From: Galeopsis tetrahit
Lineage: Eukaryota; Streptophyta; Magnoliopsida; Lamiales; Lamiaceae
Assembly (NCBI GenBank): GCA_963675135.1
Contig: OY776122.1
Span: forward strand, 80,486,472 to 80,550,471
Length of the DNA: 64,000 nt
Direction: 5' to 3'
The position numbers were made by a program, and so were the translations under genes. Each line of letters opens with the position of its first letter. The stretch's first letter is position 1. The notes under the pieces are model-generated. The model had not been told where the DNA came from. It did no database searches and saw only the letters and a program-made list of their open reading frames with translations. Below, one piece after another: positions 29,885 to 42,562 of the stretch.

Positions 29885-32376
29885 TACTTTGCTTGATTTA
29901 TGAAAATCCCTTCTGGGGTCTGTTTTACTTGAAGTCCAAGAAAGTAATTCATTTCACCCATCATAGAAATCTCAAATTTACTTTGCATGAGAGTTGAAAA
30001 ACTTTCACTCAGCCTTTTGTTAGGTGACCCAAAAATTATGTCATCTACGTAAATTTGGACGAGTAAAATGTCTTTCCCTTCTTGTCTTCTGAACAAGGTT
30101 CTATCTACCTTGCCCTTAGTAAAACCATTTTCTAATAGAAATTGAGAAAGAGTATCGTACCAGGCTCTTGGAGCTTGCTTTAGTCCATACAAGGCTTTCT
30201 TTAATTTGTATACTTGGTTACCTTTGACTTCGAAACCTGGGGGTTGTTCAACATACACTTCTTCCACAAGAATACCGTTAAGAAATGCACTTTTAACATC
30301 CATTTGATATACAGTAAATTTCATGTAAGAAGCATATGCAAGGAACAATCGAATGGCTTCTAGTCTAGCAACAGGAGCATATGTTTCATCATAATCTATG
30401 CCTTCAGCTTGTGAATAGCCTTGGGCGACTAGTCTAGCCTTATTACGAACAACTACATCATTCTCATCTTTCTTATTCTTGAAAATCCATCGAGTGCCAA
30501 CTACATTATGATGTTTAGGTCTATCAACAAGTTCCCAGACGTCATTTCGAACAAACTGATTCAACTCGTCTTGCATAGCGATGATCCAATTACTATCAGC
30601 TAAAGCCTCTTTAATGGTTTTAGGCTCGATAGATGAGAGGAAACAGCACCAGCAAAACAGAGATGGACTAGGTTGTTCTTGTGACTCAAAGAGTTGTCGT
30701 CTAGTCTTTACACCAATAGTAGAGTCACCAATGATATTTTCAGTATCATGAGCAGATTTCCATGTTTTTCTGGTCTTCGTAAGCATAGTATTATCATCTA
30801 GATCAGTTATAGCATCATGCATTTCAACATCATTATCAGGAGATTTAATAGGAGTAGACGAGTCGACTAGTCCAGGCATGTCATCTGGTCTAGTAGATTT
30901 ACCTTGAGCACTTACCTTCTCCTGATCATCTGACTCAAGAGCTTTCATGAATGGATTGTATGCTTGAACGGATTCATATACCTCTGATTCTTTGTCAGAT
31001 TCGATAGTTAGCTCAGTGACTTTCTCACTGATCTTGTTGGCAGACGAGTCCTGTTGAGATTCTTCGAAAACCACATGTGGTGTTTCTTCCACACAAAGGG
31101 TTGAGTAGTTGAATACTCTAAATGCTTTGCTAGTCGAGGAGTATCCTAAGAATATCCCCTCGTCTGCTTTAGCATCGAATGTATTCAACTTGCTTTTCCC
31201 ATTGTTATGGATGAAACACTTACAACCAAATATATGAAAATATGAAACTCTGGGTTTTCTACCTTTCCATACCTCATAGGGCGTCTTACCTAGTGCTTTA
31301 TTGATAGCACTTCTATTTTGTGAGTGGCATGCAGTATTGATGGCTTCTGCCCAAAACTTCTGAGGCGTATTATACTCTGTCAGCATGGTCCTGCAGGCCT
31401 CCTTAAGAGTTCTGTTCCTTCGTTCTGCTACTCCATTTTTTTGTGGTGTCCTTGCTGCACTAGTAAGGTGCTGGATGCCACGCTTAGTACAAAATTCTTT
31501 AATATAGCAGTTAATGAATTCAGTACCCTTGTCACTACGGATCTTGACAATTGACTGATTCTTCTCAACCTGTAACTTCTTCAACAGATCAGGCAAAAGT
31601 GTTTGTGTATCACTCTTCTTGTGTAAGAAGACTACCCAAGTGAACTTAGAATAGTCATCTACCACAACAAGTGTGTACCTTCTACCGTTCAAAGTTGGAG
31701 GAGTTATTGGACCATGTAAGTCCATATGTAGAAGTTCAAGAACTCTACTTGTTGAGAGGGATGAAATAGATTTAAAAGAACCCTTTACTTGTTTACCTTT
31801 CTGACAGGACGTGCATACATGTGACTTGTAGTAGACTTCCTTGGGAATACCTTCCACAAGGTAGTCTCTGGCTATCTTATTAAGAACCTTGAAGTTTAGA
31901 TGACAGAGGCGTCTATGCCATAGCCAACCAAGTTCTTTAGGATTCTTAGTAAGTAGACAGGTGTCCCTCGGACAACTATTCCAGTTCACTATGTACACAC
32001 TTCCTTGTCTTATGCCGACGAGTAGAATGGTATGAGTCCTTTTGTCAATGATTTCACATTTGCGACTCTTGAACTGCACCTTGTATCCACGATCACAAAA
32101 TTGTGAAACAGAGAGTAAATTGCATTTCAAGCCTTCAACATATGAGACATCTTGGATCTCTATGTCTCCATTCCGAATGTAGCCGAATCCTTTGGTAACA
32201 GCAGTGGAGCTATCACCAAATATTACTTTTGGTCCTTCTTGTTCATGGTAGCTTGATAAGAGAGTCTTGGTACCAGTCATGTGGTGCGAACAACCACTGT
32301 CTATGTACCAAGTTTCTCCTATTGAGCCACCCTTCTTGTATAGATCGAGTCGACCCTGCATTAGATGATATTTCAT
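29885..32376 (-). pseudogene. Element A pol, 5' part (protease, integrase, most of RT)
   Basis: One open frame from the ATG at 32376 to the B insertion. Domains in order: aspartic protease with intact active site YIDSGCSHHMTG (about residues 24-35); GAG-pre-integrase zinc block WLWHRRLCHLNFKVLNKIA; integrase core with the acidic residues in LLHMDLHGP, RSDKGTEFIN and NGVAERRNRTLKEA; an integrase C-terminal region to the linker that ends SLFCWCCFLSSIEP; and RT with NKARLVAQGYSQ, QMDVKSAFLNG, LYGLKQAPRAWYD and YVDD. It breaks after FINQAKY, where element B starts. Relative to gag it is in another frame. Confidence 0.93.
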
Positions 32377-32389
32377 AATTTAGGTACCC

Positions 32390-34939
32390 TCCTTGTTTAT
32401 TGGGGTCCTGGGGGGTTATCGAGTTCAATGGAATCCAAATGTACATTGGAGTCCTGAACAAGTTTGATCTTCTAAGCTTTCAACCATATTTGTTGCAAAA
32501 TAAGACCTTGTTGTCCTTATCTGGCCTATCAGTCGAGTTCGGGTCTACTCTTTGGAGATAGCCTTTCGACTTGATCTCTACTTGAGTAGGCACTTGTCTA
32601 TGATAGTCAGAGTAGGGTTTATATGCATTAGGTCCATACGGTTTATAGACATGTTTAGGTCTTTCTTCTCCTTCAATATCATATGACAAAGGTGGAGGAT
32701 ATAGAACAGCTTGTGTACGATATTTTGGACCTTCCTGTCTAGGTCTAGACGAGTAGAGTTGAGACTGCCTTATAAAAGGAGGTCTAGACTCTTGTCGTCT
32801 AGTCTGTACTTGTCTAGTACTCGTCTCCTCAGGATACCAGTCCTCGTATCTGACCTGATTTGGTCGTCCACGACTCCTAATCCTTTGTTGACTTGTCTTA
32901 GACGGAACAGGCTTGTTGTTAACTTTCTTTTTACCTCCCTTGGTAATTGGAATGTTAACTTGAGTCTGTTTGGGTACAGTGCCTTTTGATGGAGTTCCAA
33001 TATCGTATATCATTGGTTCTTTTCCTTTATCATTAGTCAAAGAGCTTGAGATGAAAATAGTAGGGTTCTTAGGAACTAGAGTAGACGAGCTTGATGTTTC
33101 AGCACCCAAGCCTGTCTTGTCAGCAGGAGCCCTATACCTATCTGACAGTTCAAGGTTAACCTTAGAAGAGTTAACCAGGTCAGTAAGTTTAAGGTCTAGA
33201 GTGACAACCTCAGTTTCTAAGAACTTATTACGTTCTTCAAGCTTTTTGCACTTGCTTTTTAAAACATTGAATTCATGTTTCTCAGTAGCATGTGTCTTGA
33301 GTAGGTCTAGATACAACTTGTCTGTCAATGCACACTTGTCTTTGAGTTGACTCAACTCTTCTTGCAAGCGTTCATTTAGGACTGTTATATTAGGATCTAC
33401 TTTAGACTGAGCTTTCTTAAGATCAATGATTTCTTGTCTTAAAATGATGTTTTCGTCACTGACTTCAATGATTGCCTTGTTGGCAAGTAGGAGGTCGTCT
33501 TCAACTGCACTAGTAGAGTGCTGAAGGCTACTCCCTACTTTGCTACTGGCAGTGTCACTTTCATCAGATTCTGATTCATCACAAGATTGAAAAGATGTAG
33601 CAGATGATACCTCTTGGTCGATTTTAGCCATGCAGCATAGACCACCATCTACTATGAAAGCTTCATCGTGATCTGGTTCAGACGGGTAACTAGATGAGGA
33701 TGATGGCAACTCGTCTGAGTCAGAGTCAGAGTCATCATTGGCCATCATTGCCTTTTTGCTACGGTTGTATTTTCTTTCCCTTCGTGCTTTGCGTTCTTCT
33801 CGATCATCAGTACTCAGGTCTGGACATTCATATATGTAGTGACCTGGCTTTTCACAGTTATAGCACAAAAGATCATTAGTAGCCTTTTTAATAGGAGAGT
33901 TGTTCCTTCGTTTATCACGTCTATCAGAACGAGTAATCTTCCTACCATCAGACTCTCTATCTTGTCTGTTACCTTTCGAGACTTCGTCTCTCCTTTCGGA
34001 CGAGTTTCGGTCTCGTCTGGTCTCAGACGAGTTCTTAGAAGCAGACCCTCTATGCTCTCTATAGAACTTCTTATATCTTCCGAAACGTTTATTCAGCCTA
34101 TCAAACTTTCTAACCATGAGGCTTACCTGATCCTTCAGACTAAAATCAGTATCTAACTCGTCTTTCACAGAGGTAGACCTAGTCTTAGACTTCAACCTGT
34201 CTACCTTAGACGAACTAGCCTTAAAAGCAACGTTCTTAGATACCGCATGTTCTCTATCGCTACTTACTATGGGTTCATCTTCGTCTAAATCAAACTCATG
34301 GGCCTTTAGAGTTTGAAACATGGTTTCTGCTGTCCACACGTCTATATCTTGGGTATTCTTAACAAGCATTTTTACCATTTTCCATCGACTATCAAGGCTT
34401 TTGAGAATCCTAAGATTGATTTCTCGTGGAGTATAAGATTTACCAAGGACTTCCAAGTCATTCATGATTTTGGTAAAACGAGTATCCAACTGGTGTATTG
34501 TTTCACCAGTTTTCATATGAAATGATTCGAATTTTTGGACTGCAGTGGAAAGCTTGCTTTCTTTGATTAGGGATGTCCCTTCACAAATGATAGCTAAGCG
34601 ATCCCACATTTCTTTGGCAGTTTTACATTTTAACACTTTTCCCAGATACTCGTTAGGAAGAGTGTGTAAGATGTAATTCTTGGCCAAGCTATCCAAATTA
34701 TTCTGTCTCATTTCTTCTGAGGTTAGTTCTGACCTTGGTTTCTTGACGAGTGTACCCACGGGTTAATTTGTGTCAAGGGCAGCAGTATTGGGGATCATGG
34801 TCACAATTGGACCTTCAGTGATGACGGAGATCATTAAGTCGTGAGTGGAACTGAAGATGGCTTCCATCCTTAGTTTCCAATAGTCATAATCTTGAACCTG
34901 GAACTTAGGTAACTTGTTAGCGCTGATCTCAAGAGACAT
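32390..34939 (-). pseudogene. Element A gag, broken by two nonsense codons and a frameshift
   Basis: Homologous along its length to the intact gag of element C. The true start is the ATG at 34939 (MSLEISANKLPKFQ...). Codon 59 is TAA (34765-34763) where C has CAA. A second stop, TGA (32482-32480), replaces CGA near the C-terminus, and one base is missing close to the end compared with C. Between them the frame is open: gag domain, basic linker, CCHC knuckle (LCYNCEKPGHYIYECP), acidic serine stretch and coiled coil. Both stops are C-to-T changes on the coding strand. Confidence 0.92.
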
Positions 34940-35122
34940 GATTTCAAGAAATAAGTGCTAAATAGAGTTATGATCAAGAAAAACAGATAAGTCAAGAACA
35001 GGGACCAAGAAACACGATATAGCAAGAGTATTGATCAAGAACACGTAAGCAAATATGATCTTGGACCAAGACTTTCACCCAAGTCTTGTGTTGGTTATCA
35101 AGAAACAGCAGTTTGTAAACTT

Positions 35123-35136
35123 CTGCTCTGATACCA
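35123..35136 (-). promoter_or_regulatory. Element A primer-binding site (initiator tRNA-Met)
   Basis: Minus-strand TGGTATCAGAGCAG lies two bases inside the 5' LTR edge, the same as in B and C. Confidence 0.9.
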
Positions 35137-35138
35137 CT

Positions 35139-36478
35139 TGTAGGTCCCTAAGTTGAGTTAATATCGAGGGAAGCTAAAGAAAATGTTTAGAGGGGGGTGA
35201 ATAGACTTTTCTAAAATCTTTCGATATATCAGAATTACAATATGCGGAATACGAAATTAACAATGAGCCCAATTTAAGATTATACTCAACTTAATTCGAG
35301 AACTCTGTTTTATGTGTTCAACTTGTCTAGTTCAGTTATGTATGTTTAACAAGTAAACAATTAATCAATTCAATCAAACAAAACAATAAAGTAAATCAAA
35401 CACGAGATTTATAGTGGTTCGACAACTTGTCTACATCCACTCTCACAAACCCAGTTGTGAAATTCTTATTAACTCTTCCAATCGAGCAATATGTTCTTGT
35501 AGCTTTAAGTCCCAAGAAATAAGACTTAGATCTTCTCGATTATATCTCCAGATATATCTTCGATCTTACTAGCTATTTTACAAGTAACTAGCAACTTGAA
35601 ACAGTAAACGAAAATAAAACTTCTCTTCGTTCAGTAGTAGCCTTCTGATTTCTTCACTTGTCTTGCGTAGCTTCACTTTCTGAACTTCAATCTCTGAGAG
35701 TAATTTCTTCACTTGAATCTTCAATAATATTTGCAGTATCAATATTTCAGTAGTCGTATCAGTATCTCAGTCGTCTTTAATGAATTAATACCATGAGGTA
35801 TTTATAGACTTCTAATTCCAAGAACTTTCAGTTGTGTAACAACCTTTTCTTGAAAATTAACTTGTAACTGATGCGTTTCTCCAGTTAATTAGTTATTCCT
35901 TAACTAATTCTTCAAACTTTATCTTCAACACGCGTTTGTAACTAACTTCAAGTTGACCTGTCTTGTTGAGTCGTTCCTGTTTTGTGTAGTAGTAGTAGAC
36001 TGCGTCTTCAACTTAACTTGTGCAGTAGACTTCTTCAGATTTACAACACAGAACTAATCTAGTCCTATCAACTAATCTTAACAAGACTATTACATTACAT
36101 TAAGCTTCTTGTTTACAAAGCTTAGTCAACTTATAAAACTATACAAAGAATCTATCTATTACATTTAAAAACATGAGCTCTATACAACATTATTCATAGC
36201 TCAATAACAATCTAACATATACATAATAACAAATATGAAGTACTTATAAATCGTACTTATCTTTCAATAATACTTGTCTTCTTAAAAACTATTACTTGTC
36301 TTTTGAATTGGTACTTGTCTTGTGAATTCTACTGATCTGTACAAGATGACTTCAACTTTAACTAGACTAGATCAGTCAATACTTAGAAAATATTCAAGTC
36401 TTCTTTTGGCTTATCAAAACTTTATCTTTTATCTTTTATTCATCATTTATGACTTGTTCTAGGATTCATATCCCAACA
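35139..36478 (-). repeat. Element A 5' LTR (1340 bp)
   Basis: Same length as the 3' LTR. About six single-base differences noted by eye. TATAAATA at 35799-35806 on the minus strand is the likely promoter core. Followed by the target duplication GTTTA (36479-36483). Confidence 0.97.
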
Positions 36479-36483
36479 GTTTA

Positions 36484-38265
36484 AAAATGTTTTTACTATT
36501 TTAAATAATGTATCGTCAAGTCAGAAATATACAAAATGACAAAATAAGTCATTAAGTAAGGAATGGATGAAGTAGTATTTTATTTTTTCTTTAGAAATGA
36601 TAAATGATCATAATATTTATTGGACTTTTACCAATTCATGGAACCAAATATAGTACTTGTTGATAGTTTATTTATTGGATCAGATTTAGGGTAGGGTGTG
36701 GCTTGGAGAAACAATTAACAAAACTATCACACAACACGACGGGACCCAGGAATTTGAACTTGTGCGATAAATAATTTTTAAAATTTTATTTAATATTTAA
36801 AGTCTTATCCATTGATGTACATCAATAACTTCTCTGTGAAATTGTTGAAGTTTTAATAATTCAAAAAGGAGTACATGCCCGACTAAGAGGATACATAGAC
36901 ATATAGATGAAATTAAATAAAAATATAAGACACGATATTATAATACACTGTGTGAAGGTCGAAATTCATCGAGCTAATAGTTCAAAAAATTTATTGAGTA
37001 AAAATTAGTAGATAACAAGTGAGTAAAATTATACTTTAATAATATTTGGCTTACACAATGAGTTTTTATAAGAAAAATATATCCACTATGTCTAAATTCA
37101 TTATATCAATTTCTTCGGCCACAAATTTTAATAAATATTTATTAAATAAATATTGTAAACAATATTATTTTCAAAAAAATATAATGAGAATAATAAAATT
37201 AAAAGAAGTAATATTTAAATAAATTACAATTATACTTTATTTTATATTTATAATATGATAAATTAATAGTACTCAACTATATATTAGAAAACGTAACAAA
37301 AGGCCTAGACAACTAAATATCAATTTTATATTGAGAATCTGGTCCAATTGAATAATATATAGAGGAATACTATTAGTTGACATTTTTTCATTTTGGATAC
37401 AAGTTTACCCTTGTTCTTATACTAGATCCGCCTCTACAACATGATTATATTGAGCTGGTCATAGTAAGAGATGAGACAAAAAGTTGGAAAAGAGAGTTAA
37501 AATTTTTTCATTATATATTTAATGTTATTGATACCAACCATTATAGGTGGGGTTAACTGTTTTTCTTACAGTGTTACAATACATTGGATCAAGTCGTCAA
37601 TTTTAGCACTTCATAATTTTAAGATTAAGACCGAGACCTTACACGTGTTTCGAGGGTAGTTTAAAATATGTTGTTCATTTTGTCCTAGGTACTAGGTTCA
37701 ACGACGAGCTCTCATTGGCCACATGCTTGTCTCCCAATGATGACGACTGTAGAGCTTGTGGAGCATTATATGTGTGTATAATTGCGTTAAATGCACATGT
37801 ACCTTGCAATCTTTGTGGTAGAGATTCATTACACGACCATCCCATCGGCGTACAATCTTTGTGTTAGAGATTCCTTACACAACCATTCCATCGACGGACG
37901 AGATCAAGAGGCGCCTACCCGAGATTGTCCTTCCGTTCGGAGACCGCATATCATCGAAGTTGTATAAGGTAGGATTACCGGTGGAGGCTCACTAGGCGAA
38001 GTAGATCCTATCGAGCCAAGTGAATTCAACCTAAGTCTTTCTATTCATGAAAGATAGAGAAGTTAGTTATGACATTGAATCAAGTCTGATTAAGTCTTTA
38101 TCTTTCTAAGCGGATAAGGCTTCTTGGTCTCACCAATTACAGTGTAATAATAAAATATTAGAGGCCTAATTTTTTTTTGTTTAACAAAATTTGTACTCCG
38201 TATATTTATTCTTTATCACATAGAAGTAGATCATAATTTTTAACACTTACTAATAAATAAATAAA
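36484..38265. other. Intergenic DNA, no gene supported
   Basis: AT-rich to about 37680, then more balanced. An imperfect tandem duplication of about 55 bases is visible at about 37805-37900 (CAATCTTTGTGGTAGAGATT and CAATCTTTGTGTTAGAGATT, each followed by an ACACGACCATCCCATCG-like block). I see no coding region or RNA gene. Confidence 0.55.
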
Positions 38266-38409
38266 GTGATTCAGGTGGAATTTACACACTTTAAATGCAC
38301 ATGTGAAGCTCATTTTAATGTTGATTTCATTGATTTATGGTTTGAATATGATGATTCGAGCCAGGGAAAGATTGTGTTTTGTCGATTTTGTAGGAAATAC
38401 GATGGAATT

Positions 38410-39960
38410 TGGAGCAAAACACTAACCATATTTCACTGGATCAAGAATAGGAGTGCACCATTGGGTTCGTCTCGAAAAACGGAGTGGAATGACCAAAAGA
38501 ATCAAGTCGATTGGAGGTCGGAAGCAAAAGTTATGCACGAAACAAATTCAGAGTGCAACTCAGCCGAGTGCCCGAACTCGACCGAGTTCGACCGAGGACC
38601 AGAATCTGGAATGATTGGTCACTCGGCCGAGTGGGACCACTCGGCCGAGTTGCGAGGCGAACTTGGAACACTGGAATGATTTGTAACTCGGCCAAGTTGC
38701 TGGGCAAACTCAGAATCTGGAACAATTTGTCACTCGGCCGAGTTGCGAGGCAAAGTTAGACACTGGAATGAATTGTCACTCGGCCGAGCTGCTGGACGAG
38801 GGAGTATACTGGAAAGTGCGACCACTCGGTCGAGTTGCTCCACTCGACCGAGCCATGAAGAAAGCTTTTCCCCCAATTCGAACACCCTCACCCCTGATCT
38901 CGGTGGTTTTGCACATTTTATCCATTTTCCAAGGACTTAAGTGCAATTTTCATTCCCAAGCCCTACCCCAACACTATATAAGCCCTCATTCTTAAAACCA
39001 AAGGAACCTTCCCCAAATTCTTAAAATTCCACACATAGAAACACATACTTGGAGGTGATTTGGCCACAACTTCTTCAATTTTTCATCAATTCATGCAAGG
39101 AAGGCATCAATAGCTTGGAATTTTCATTCCCCACCGTACTTTAGACTAAACTTTCTATTTCTCTCTCTTTTTATTTAGTTATTTCTTTTGATTTTGTCAA
39201 TTTGATTATGTTGTTGATTGGCTAGAACACTTTTGGTTCTAGAGCCTTGTAAATACTCTTGTTGAAGTTTATGAATTAATGTTTTGCTTATTTGGTGTTT
39301 GTGTGGCTTAATTCTATTTGGATGCTTGATTTTCATTGAAAAGCATGTCATTAGTGTACAATGGTGATATGTTAATCTTAGTTAATTGAACTAGGTTGAG
39401 AAATCTATTTTGATTGATTGATTGCAAGCATTTGATCTAATTTTATTGTGAGATTGAAAGATGATCAATGATTAGGAAGATGTGTGATGATCATAGGAGC
39501 TTGATTGGGTTCTATTGTGCAATTTAGGTAGAGATACTAAGTTGTGTGATATTTCCTTTGAATTATTTGGATTGGAGAAACTTTTAATTCATTATTATGT
39601 GATCAATATTATAGACAAAGCATAAATACCACTTGAGTAGATAGTTAATCATAGATGGATTCATTAGTATTGCATGTGCTTTAGAACCTACTTTCTCATC
39701 TTTGAGTTTCAACCGTATTTCTTTCGTTTTGTGATTTGCATGAGCGTTTATTGATCGATTTCTATATTACTCGTTTAATTGTTTACTTGTGACAACTTTG
39801 GGTAGATAATTAGGGGTAATTGCTACATTTCCACTTAATCGAACACGTCTATTTAGAATTCAATCGACAAACTCCATTTTTATACTACACCTCCTCGTGG
39901 AATCGACCTCGTACTTACTTCACTACAATATACACCGTATACTTGTGATCGTGTATTTTA
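38410..39960 (+). mobile_element. Probable solo LTR or LTR remnant, Ty3/gypsy-like
   Basis: Layout resembles a plant Ty3/gypsy LTR: a long upstream part with palindromic tandem repeats, a TATA-type core (CACTATATAAGCCC, about 38972), then AT-rich transcribed sequence, and an end with CCTCGTGGAATCGACCTCG (about 39893-39911), a motif often seen near the 3' end of such LTRs. No gag or pol domain adjoins it and I could not fix the ends or a target duplication. Open frames at 38266-38940 cross the repeats and are not considered genes. Confidence 0.45.
38590..38820 (+). repeat. Tandem ~64 bp units with palindrome ACTCGGCCGAGT
   Basis: About four degenerate units of the form GGAATGATTGGTCACTCGGC followed by CGAGTTGCGAGGCAAACT. 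Each contains the self-complementary 12-mer ACTCGGCCGAGT or a near copy. Related ACTCGACCGAGT words flank the array. Confidence 0.8.
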
Positions 39961-40224
39961 GAGTTGTTAAATACGTGAATCATAAAGATATATAATAAAC
40001 ACAAACAATATGTTAAACGTGGTAATCTCTTAAAAAGATTTCCATTTTCACCCTCTTCAATTTCATACGTAATGCAAAAATCATTGTTTATTCTACCCAA
40101 TTTTTAATACGTAGTCCATTTCATTAATAGTCTCTCTCCCCACGTTTTCCATTTTCCATTCCTTGCAGTTTTAAAAGATCTTTCACAACGGTTTTTAAGT
40201 CCTCTCTATTGGGATAAATTAAGA

Positions 40225-40342
40225 GTTATTTTATTCACAATTGAAGAGTAATTATATACATGTACAGAAGAGAACTATACAATCAAGAACTCGACGTGGG
40301 ACAACTAAACTAAAGTTATATGAAATACATATCCCTAATACA
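40225..40342 (-). repeat. LTR fragment of a decayed copia element
   Basis: On the minus strand it begins TGTATTAGGGATATGTATTT directly after the purine tract TCTTGAGGGGG (40343-40353), as expected for the start of a 3' LTR. Copies of the same sequence in the opposite orientation occur at 41097-41195 and 41345-41450. Confidence 0.7.
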
Positions 40343-41095
40343 CCCCCTCAAGATGGAGCGCTATTAGTGGCTCCAATCTTGAACATGAGAAGCTTTAGAT
40401 GGGATCCGGAAGAGCTTTGGTCAAAGCATCAACAAGCTGATCCACAAAGGAGACATGAAAGACATGCATCTTGGATGTTTGAATGAGATGGCGAACAAAA
40501 TGGAAATATATTTCAATGTGTTTCACCCGAGAGTGAAATACGAGATTAACACATAAATACATAGCTCCAATGTTATCACAAAAAATAGTGGGTTGGCAAA
40601 CTTTAACACCGAGCTCTAAAAGAAGAGACTGAGTCCATTGAAGTTTAACCGCGGCTGAGGCAATGGATCTGTATTCAGTCTCAGTGGAAGATCGAGCAAT
40701 GGACCGTTGCTTACGAGAGGACTAGGAGATGAGATTGGCACAAAAAACACAACATATGCGCTTGTTGAAGATCGATCATCAGGGTTACCAGCTCAATCGG
40801 CATTAGTAAAATAGTGAAGAGAAAGTGGGGAGTCCTTTCGAAGGGAAAGACCCATATGTTGAGTGTCGTTGAGATAGCGCATGAGACGCTTGACTGCTCC
40901 CCAGTGAGTTTCAGAATGAGCATGCATAAATTGAGAGAGCCGATTGACAGCAAAGGCAATGTCCGAATGAGTGAACTGGAGATACTGAAGACTGCCAAGA
41001 ACTTAACGGTATGTAGTGGAATTAGCCGAAGAGGACCCATCATGAAGAGTAAGGGATGAGCCCGTGGCTAGAGGAGTTTGGACTGATTTGGCACC
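40343..41095 (-). pseudogene. Decayed Ty1/copia RNase H fragment
   Basis: Minus-strand translation in several frames gives copia RNase H pieces: SRKQRSIARSSTETEYRSI, then a WTQSLLLELGV-like block, FCDNIGAMYL, and DALTKALP near the end. Upstream pieces match the RLSQFMHAHSETHWGAVKRL-type region. Frameshifts and a missing segment (loss of the LISWSS part at about 40728) make it non-functional. It is a different copia lineage from A, B and C (TETEYR rather than TEAEY). Confidence 0.85.
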
Positions 41096-41096
41096 C

Positions 41097-41195
41097 AAGG
41101 ATATGTATTTCATAAAACTTTAGTTTAGTTCTCCCACATCGGGTTCTTGATTGTATAGTTCTCTTCTTTACATGTATTTAGTTACTCTTCTATTG
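41097..41195 (+). repeat. Inverted copy of the copia LTR fragment
   Basis: ATATGTATTTCATAAAACTT followed by TAGTTTAGTTCTCCCACATC is the reverse complement, with few changes, of 40242-40335. A second partial copy is at about 41345-41450 (ACTTTAGTTTAGTTGTCCCA). Confidence 0.8.
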
Positions 41196-41199
41196 TTAT

Positions 41200-42290
41200 T
41201 ATTATGAACAATATCATGTTTCTTAACTTTCGTTATGAACAAAAAGAAATTATATGTACACATGTGACATTCAAAAAAAAAAAAATTGTTATTATATCAA
41301 TAATTAAGTATTATTACGAACAAAATCATGTTACGACATGAATAAAACTTTAGTTTAGTTGTCCCATTTCGTTGTATTGTTCTCTTTCTTTACATGTATT
41401 TAATTACTCTTCTATTGTGAATACAACTCTCAATTTATCCCAGTACTCTCCCCCACATTCTTCCATTTTCTCTTATTTTTCAAGTCTTTCTACGGTTACG
41501 GTGGCTTTTCAATTAGTCCTTCCATTCAATTCTTGTTGATCTTAATCAGGCAACAAATTTTCTCTATTAAAATTTAAGTACTTTTTTGCGTGTATTGTAA
41601 TCTCACTGTTCATATATTTACATGATTTTGTTCGGACATTAATATTTTTTGTTCATGTAGACATTTTTAATAATACTTAATAATAAACTCAATTCTCTAT
41701 AATTTTATGTTCATTGAATTAAATGTTATTGTGTGCATGTAATCTATTTTTTTTATTCACATAATAACACATTTTTAATTACTTTCAAGTGTCTTTATAA
41801 TACCACATTCGGTGAATTAAGTGTTATTAATGTTTTAACACGGTTTTATTTATATAGTAACACTCACTTCTTTATGTATTAACCAATTTCTAGTTCTAAG
41901 TGTCACAGTGTGCTTGCAATGTCTTTATGTTAACGCGAAACATGATATTGTTCATTTAGTAACACTTTTTTTTTTTTTTAGTTTGAGTGCTGCTTGTGTA
42001 TAATAATGTCCTTTTGTTCACATTGTTCATGTTGTAATGTTGTAATACAATATTTTTCATTAAGTAATTTTTTTTTTATTTATGTATGTAGTAACATATT
42101 TTTAGACATATGTCGACGTGTGAATGACATATTTTTTTATTCACGTCGTAACATGATTTTGTTCATAATAATACTTAATTATTGATATAATAACAATTTT
42201 TGTAATTTCAAATGTCACATGTGTAAAATGTAATTATTTTTTGTTCACAACGAAAGTTACGAAACACAATATTGTTCATTTAGTAACATT
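41200..42290. mobile_element. Inverted-repeat element with ~150 bp arms
   Basis: The left arm (about 41205-41350) and right arm (about 42130-42287) are reverse complements with few mismatches. Shared blocks include AACTTTCGTTATGAACAAAA, CACATGTGACATT, TTGTTATTATATCAATAATT and AAGTATTATTACGAACAAAA. The interior is AT-rich, with a copia LTR scrap near the left arm and many GTTCAT / TAACAC words. No coding capacity. Confidence 0.7.
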
Positions 42291-42562
42291 TTATGTTCAT
42301 ATACTAACACATATTTTAGTGTTAAATATAATTTGTGGATACCTTTTGTAATACCTTAGGAATCGCAATGTGTTATCTTATGTTTTAATATATCTTTTTT
42401 TTATATATATATTATGTAGATATTTTGAGCAAAAAAAAAAAAGCAAAGTATGTGCTCCTAAAAAGTAAGAAAATAAATGAATTCTTGAAGATTTGTAGTA
42501 AGAAAGGGAGTTAGGTGTTGATGAAAGCAGCTTCTTCTCGAAATGTTTTTTTTTTTTGGGTT

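Larger units (their letters stand above)
8658..36478 (-). mobile_element. Element A: Ty1/copia LTR retrotransposon, SIRE-like, with nested element B
   Basis: A complete element on the minus strand with two 1340-bp LTRs, TG...CA ends and a perfect 5-bp target duplication GTTTA (8653-8657 and 36479-36483). In element order: 5' LTR (35139-36478), PBS, gag (34939 down to about 32390), pol (32376 to 29885, then 15312 to 14523), spacer, ORF3 (13592-10179), PPT, 3' LTR (8658-9997). Element B (15318-29884) sits inside the RT domain; without it element A is about 13.2 kb. By eye the two LTRs differ at about six positions (about 0.45%), so the insertion is recent. The extra long sense ORF after pol and the LTR size fit the SIRE/Maximus lineage. 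Element A is defective: gag has nonsense codons and a frameshift, and pol is split. Confidence 0.95.

Noticed and set aside
38266..38940. ORFs over the ACTCGGCCGAGT repeats
   Set aside because: They read through the tandem repeat in several overlapping frames and contain no domain; better explained as LTR DNA.
40711..41059. ORFs on both strands over the copia relic
   Set aside because: The minus-strand RNase H homology runs through several frames and is broken; the plus-strand frame is its shadow.
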